Under the pieces are notes generated by a model, which saw only the letters and a program-made list of their open reading frames with translations, ran no database searches and was not told where the DNA came from. Shown here piece by piece: positions 47,562-51,226 of a stretch of DNA of 51,226 bases. Source of the DNA: Pseudomonas avellanae BPIC 631. Lineage in GTDB: Bacteria > Pseudomonadota > Gammaproteobacteria > Pseudomonadales > Pseudomonadaceae. The DNA is taken from positions 1 through 51,226 of the forward strand of contig NZ_ATDK01000052.1 in NCBI RefSeq assembly GCF_000444135.1. Reading direction: 5' to 3'. Position 1 is the stretch's first letter, and every line of letters starts with the position of its first letter. A program made the position numbers and the translations under genes.

Positions 47562-48251
47562 TCAAAGCGCCCCGAAGACCTTCTTCGCCAGGCCGGTGGC
47601 GGCAGCTGCCGGGTTGGCGCGGATGCTTTCTTCCTGTTTGGCGATCATTTCAAACAGCCCGTTGAGCGCTTGCTCGGTCACGTAGCTTTCGAGATTGGCG
47701 CTTTTGCTGTCCAGCGCGCCAAGTGCCGCTGCCTTGCCCGCAAATGCGTTGTACTTCTGCGCCAAGCCGACCTGATCCGTAGCCTTCTTGACGATTGGCA
47801 GGAATTTGGCGCGAATCTGCTCGCGGCTGGTGCTGTTCAGGTATTGGGTGGCCGAATCCTTGCCGCCGCCCAAAATGGCTTTGGCGTCGGTCACGCTCAT
47901 CTTTTTCACTGCATCTACCAGCAGCGCCTGCGCTTGCGGAACGGCCGCTTCTGCCGCCTGGTTCATGCTGGTTTCCAGTTGGTCGACCTGAGTGCCCATG
48001 CCCAGCATTTTCATCTTTTTCGCCACCTGGCCAAGCTTCCCTGGCAGCTCGATGCGCACCTCGTCATTTTTGCTGAAACCGCCGGGAACGCCCAGTTGCT
48101 TGACTGCCACCTGCGCGCCCTGGGTCAGGGCATCCTTGAGCCCACCGGTAGCGTCCGATTGCGAAAGGTCGCTCAGCGACAGCGCGAAAACATTGGCCGA
48201 CAGCAAAAGGCCGGCGCACAGGGCAGCGAAGGTAAACGAAAAACGAGGCAT
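47562..48251 (-). CDS. DUF4197 family protein
   Basis: 229 aa from ATG 48251. Signal peptide (RFSFTFAALCAGLLLSANVFA) and mature DUF4197 domain, helical and Ala/Lys-rich, with GLKDALTQGAQVAVKQLG and the conserved Ala-Lys repeats. Predicted periplasmic; function unknown. The open frame extends to 48314 but family members begin at this Met. Convergent with mexK, with 30 bp between. Confidence 0.88.
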   Translation of the reverse strand: MPRFSFTFAALCAGLLLSANVFALSLSDLSQSDATGGLKDALTQGAQVAVKQLGVPGGFSKNDEVRIELPGKLGQVAKKMKMLGMGTQVDQLETSMNQAAEAAVPQAQALLVDAVKKMSVTDAKAILGGGKDSATQYLNSTSREQIRAKFLPIVKKATDQVGLAQKYNAFAGKAAALGALDSKSANLESYVTEQALNGLFEMIAKQEESIRANPAAAATGLAKKVFGAL

Positions 48252-48405
48252 GAGAGCGTCCTTGTAAGAGTGGGTTCCAGTCTGGACCCGAGTCGATAAT
48301 GGCGCGGTACGCAAGCAAGCGTATCAGGAAGTCGTGACAGGCACTCGAAACCCGGGGGCAAAAGGCGTCGATCGATGCCGAAGAGGATGAAACCACGCGA
48401 AACGA

Positions 48406-48432
48406 CGACGGCGCGTTGAAAACGCGCCGTCG
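48406..48432. terminator. Stem-loop between the DUF4197 and YbaY-like genes
   Basis: Perfect 12-bp stem CGACGGCGCGTT / AACGCGCCGTCG with a GAA loop. It lies 30 bp past the stop codon of the minus-strand YbaY-like gene. The T-run on either strand is poor, so termination strength is unsure. Confidence 0.6.
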
Positions 48433-48461
48433 AAGTAAGCTTTTAACTAACGTGAAACCAA

Positions 48462-48812
48462 TCAGCCGTTGACCTGAATGACCTTGATCTTCAAGCCGCT
48501 CTGATTCTCGTTGGTCAGTTCGATCGGGTGCACGGTGTCGTTGATCCAGATCAACCGACCTTCTTGCTCGATTCGCGCCGACAAGGCATAGCTGTGACCC
48601 GGTACAGGATAGCGGTCAACGGCATAACCGAGTTCAAACGGCAACGGCACCTGGTGGGTGACCGTTTTTTTGCAGGTATCAATTTCAATTGCCGGTGCAT
48701 CCGCCAGGCTGATGTCGCTCAAGGTGATGGTCAACTCGCAGCCTGTCGGCAGCGCGATGCGGGGCAGGTAATAAACTTCGCCTTGAAGGCGTACCAGGGA
48801 TTCGCTGGACAT
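48462..48812 (-). CDS. YbaY-family (YscW-like) protein
   Basis: 116 aa. Beta-rich domain with LVRLQGEVYYLPRIALPTGCELTITLSDISLADAP, the pattern of YbaY and of type III secretion chaperone lipoprotein YscW. Here no signal peptide or lipobox is present, so it may be cytosolic or exported differently. Two cysteines (C26, C47). The start ATG 48812 has AGGA seven bases upstream. Function unknown. Confidence 0.75.
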   Translation of the reverse strand: MSSESLVRLQGEVYYLPRIALPTGCELTITLSDISLADAPAIEIDTCKKTVTHQVPLPFELGYAVDRYPVPGHSYALSARIEQEGRLIWINDTVHPIELTNENQSGLKIKVIQVNG

Positions 48813-48923
48813 CTCAATTTCCTTATTTGATAGGCACCATTCGTTGGTACAAACCACACCCTAGCCCATGCCAGCGCGCAGAAAAACCCCGTCTAAAGAT
48901 CCCTGTCAAATTGCGGAAAAGCC

Positions 48924-51146
48924 CTACGCGGCACCGGACTCGTCTCCTGCATTTTGCTCTTCTTCATTGCTGTGCAAGGCGACCTGGCGAATGGACAGGC
49001 GTATCTCGGCAGGCAATACGCGCTTGGCCGCACCTTCTGCCAATTCGCCCAGCATCGGGTGATAGCTCAGTTTGCCGGCGCGGTCCTTGCGCAGCACGCG
49101 CATGTCCAGCAAGGTCTGGATGAAGTGGCGGAACAGGCTCTTGTCGAAAAATTCCGGCGCATTGAGGCCATGCAGAATGGACAGGCGCTGGGCCATGACC
49201 GTGCACAGGTCTTCCAGCTCTTCGGGGTTCAGCGTGTTGGGTCCGCTGTTGAGCAACAAGGCAATAGCCATGTAAAAGCGCTGCAGGGTCTGCGCGATGG
49301 CCCGCGACAACAGGGTCAGCAACACAAATTCGCGGGAGCTGGGCTCCGGGCGCACGTAGGCATCGTTCCTCAAACGCAGCAGGCCCTGTTCGACGAACGC
49401 CGCCAGCCATTGGTCGACGACCTCGTCCAGCTCGCTCAGCGGCCAGCGGATGAACAGTTCCGATTGCAGGTACGGGTACAACGCATGCGTGTAACGCAGG
49501 ATCTGCTCGCGGCTCATGCGTGACGAGCTCTGGAAGAAGCTGGCCAACAGCGAGGGCAGAGCAAAGATGTGCAGAACGTTGTTGCGGTAGTACGTCATCA
49601 GGACCGCATTCTGTTCGTTCAGGTACAGAATCTTGCCCAGCGCATCCTTTTGCTCGGCGAGCAGGTCCATGCCTTTGACGTGTTCGATCAACGAGCGGCC
49701 ATTGCCTTCCGGCAATGTGGTGTGCGGCGAGTACGGCACGGCACGCAGCAGGGTGAGGTACAGGTCCAGCACACGCTCCATGGCCTGATCATCCAGCGCC
49801 AGTTTTTGCGTCGACAGCAAGGTGATGGCCACCAGATTCATCGGGTTGACCGCTGCTGCTTCATTCAGATGCTGGGCCACACGCTCGCCGAGCCGGTGCG
49901 TGGTTTCACTCAGCCAGTCGGGGCGAAATTGCGGTGCCAGCTCCTGCTCGCGCCAGTCCGGTTGTTCGCTATCCAGAAACTCGGCCAGCCTGATCGGTTC
50001 GCCGAAGTTTACCGAGACTTGGCCAAAGCGTTGTTTCAGCGCGCCGATGACTTTGAAAATATCGAAGATCGACTCTTTCTTCTTGGTCGCGCCGCGCAGT
50101 TCGCCCAGGTACGTACGGCCCTCCAGCACGCGCTCGTAACCGATGTACACGGGGATGAACACAATCGGCATTCGTGAGTTGCGCAAAAAGCTGCGCAAGG
50201 TAATGGCGAGCATGCCGGTTTTCGGTTGCAGCATGCGCCCGGTGCGCGAACGACCGCCTTCGACAAAGTATTCGACCGGAAACCCCTTGGTGAACAGCGT
50301 GTGCAGGTATTCAGTGAAAACGGCGGTGTACAGCGGGCTGCCCTTAAAGGTCCGACGCATGAAAAACGCGCCACCGCGCCGTAACAGGCTGCCGACTACC
50401 GGCATGTTCAGGTTGATGCCTGCAGCAATGTGCGGCGGCGTGAGGCCGTTGCGAAACAGCAGGTACGACAGCAGCAGGTAGTCAATGTGGCTGCGATGGC
50501 ACGGAACATAAATCACTTCATGCCCCGGCGCGATTTCCTGCACGCCTTCGATATGGCTGACCTTGATGCCGTCGTAGATCTTGTTCCAGAACCAGCTGAG
50601 CACCACTTCCATGAAGCGGATAACGGAGTAGGTGTAGTCCGAGGCAATCTCGTTGCCGTAACTCAGTGCGCGTTCTCGCGCCTTTTCCTGGGTGATGTTT
50701 TCACGCTCGGCTTCTTCGATGATCGCCTGCTTGACCAGCGGCTCGTCCAGCAGGCCTTTGACCAGCGTGCGGCGGTGCGACACGTCCGGGCCGATCACGG
50801 CGCTTTTCAGGTTGCGGAAATGCGTACGCAGAAGGCGCTGGCTCATGCGCAGCGTCAGCTCATGGCCCTTGTTCTGGTCAACCAGTTCGCGCATGTGAAT
50901 CGGTGCGGAAAACTGCACGAGGGTCTTGCGGCCCAGAATCAGAATGCTCACCAGGCGGCGCAGGCGACCGGTCACCGCCCAGCTGTCGGCGAAGAGCAGC
51001 TTCCAGGCGCTCGACTCATGATCGGGCGACTGACCCCAGAACACACTGACCGGAATGATCTGCGCATCTTCGGTGGGGTTCTGGCTGACCGCCGCCACCA
51101 GACGTTCGAGTGTCGGCGGCGCGCCGCGCTTGTCCTGACGCCCTAG
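48924..51146 (-). pseudogene. plsB: 5'-truncated plsB, glycerol-3-phosphate acyltransferase
   Basis: PlsB adds the first acyl chain to sn-glycerol-3-phosphate. The remaining ~740 residues include the HX4D catalytic motif ([12 protein letters not shown]), [20 protein letters not shown] and [15 protein letters not shown], all of which look intact. The first ~95 residues expected in a Pseudomonas PlsB (about 830 aa) are missing. They are replaced at LGRQDKRG by IS sequence, from 51141. A GTG at 51174-51176 in the IS could start an in-frame shortened product but lacks a Shine-Dalgarno. Loss would be tolerated if PlsX/PlsY or a second plsB exists. The location beside mexK is its native one in Pseudomonas as I recall. 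Confidence 0.85.
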
Positions 51147-51226
51147 GGTCTGTTCCCGTTTCACATTGGTAGCCACAGAAAAGCGCAGGCCATTGCTATG
51201 ACGCTTTCATAGTTTCTCTTGAGTTT
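51141..51226 (-). mobile_element. 3' end of an insertion sequence (right copy, inverted)
   Basis: Exact reverse complement of 1-86. CTAG is again at the junction, and the following base is where the two copies diverge. The transposase-like frame in this copy also points into the window. Confidence 0.8.
51161..51226 (-). CDS. C-terminal fragment of a putative IS transposase (partial at window edge)
   Basis: Identical to the fragment at 1-66: 21 codons plus TGA, ending [11 protein letters not shown]. The rest of the gene would lie to the right of the window. Confidence 0.55.
   Translation of the reverse strand, partial: KLKRNYESVIAMACAFLWLPM

Overview
The window looks like chromosomal DNA from a Pseudomonas of the P. 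syringae type: it is GC-rich and densely coding. It carries a complete wspABCDEFR surface-sensing operon followed by prfB and lysS. It also carries a gene order (lysS, TetR gene, hydrolase lipoprotein, OmpA-like lipoprotein, ppc, adk, tsaB, extensin-like gene, rsmJ, mexL-mexJ-mexK, plsB) that I recall as conserved in Pseudomonas. No tRNA, rRNA, CRISPR array or prophage was recognised.

Both ends of the window are the same 86 bp in inverted orientation (1-86 and 51141-51226). The outer 66 nt of each read as the last 21 codons and stop of a protein that looks like an IS transposase, pointing into the window. At each junction the element abuts a gene that has lost its 5' end: a BvgS-type hybrid sensor kinase on the left and plsB on the right. 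Either two inverted IS copies flank a 51-kb segment, or this is a whole assembly contig that stops in the same repeat at both ends.

1-5.4 kb: remains of a Roc/Bvg-type two-component locus (truncated unorthodox kinase, REC-EAL phosphodiesterase, convergent NarL-type regulator), then a DUF3509 gene and a periplasmic binding-type protein. 5.6-12.4 kb: yaeQ, recJ, an OYE-family reductase, a PAS/GAF-type hybrid kinase and a DUF533 gene. 12.4-17.5 kb: a single 1689-aa minus-strand gene with leucine-rich repeats and a C-terminal NEL-type E3 ubiquitin-ligase domain carrying a C-x-D motif. This is the strongest candidate host-interaction protein here. 17.8-26.3 kb: wspABCDEFR, ending in the diguanylate cyclase WspR with GGEEF and an RxxD inhibitory site. 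26.4-29.1 kb: prfB (with its programmed +1 frameshift) and lysS. 29.2-34.1 kb: a TetR regulator, a DUF1704/QEGLA metallopeptidase-like protein, an alpha/beta-hydrolase lipoprotein, a small membrane protein and two lipoproteins. 34.5-42.7 kb: ppc, adk, tsaB, small hypotheticals, a DUF72 protein, an extensin-like protein and rsmJ. 42.7-47.5 kb: an intact mexL-type repressor next to mexJ and mexK homologues that each carry one nonsense codon and one frameshift. 47.6-51.2 kb: a DUF4197 gene, a YbaY-like gene and the truncated plsB.

Two themes tie the window together. One is cyclic-di-GMP control: the Wsp cyclase branch is intact, and a RocR-like EAL phosphodiesterase has lost its likely partner kinase. 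The other is genome decay: two IS-truncated genes and a two-gene efflux operon with four separate lesions, as expected of a host-adapted lineage with active IS elements.
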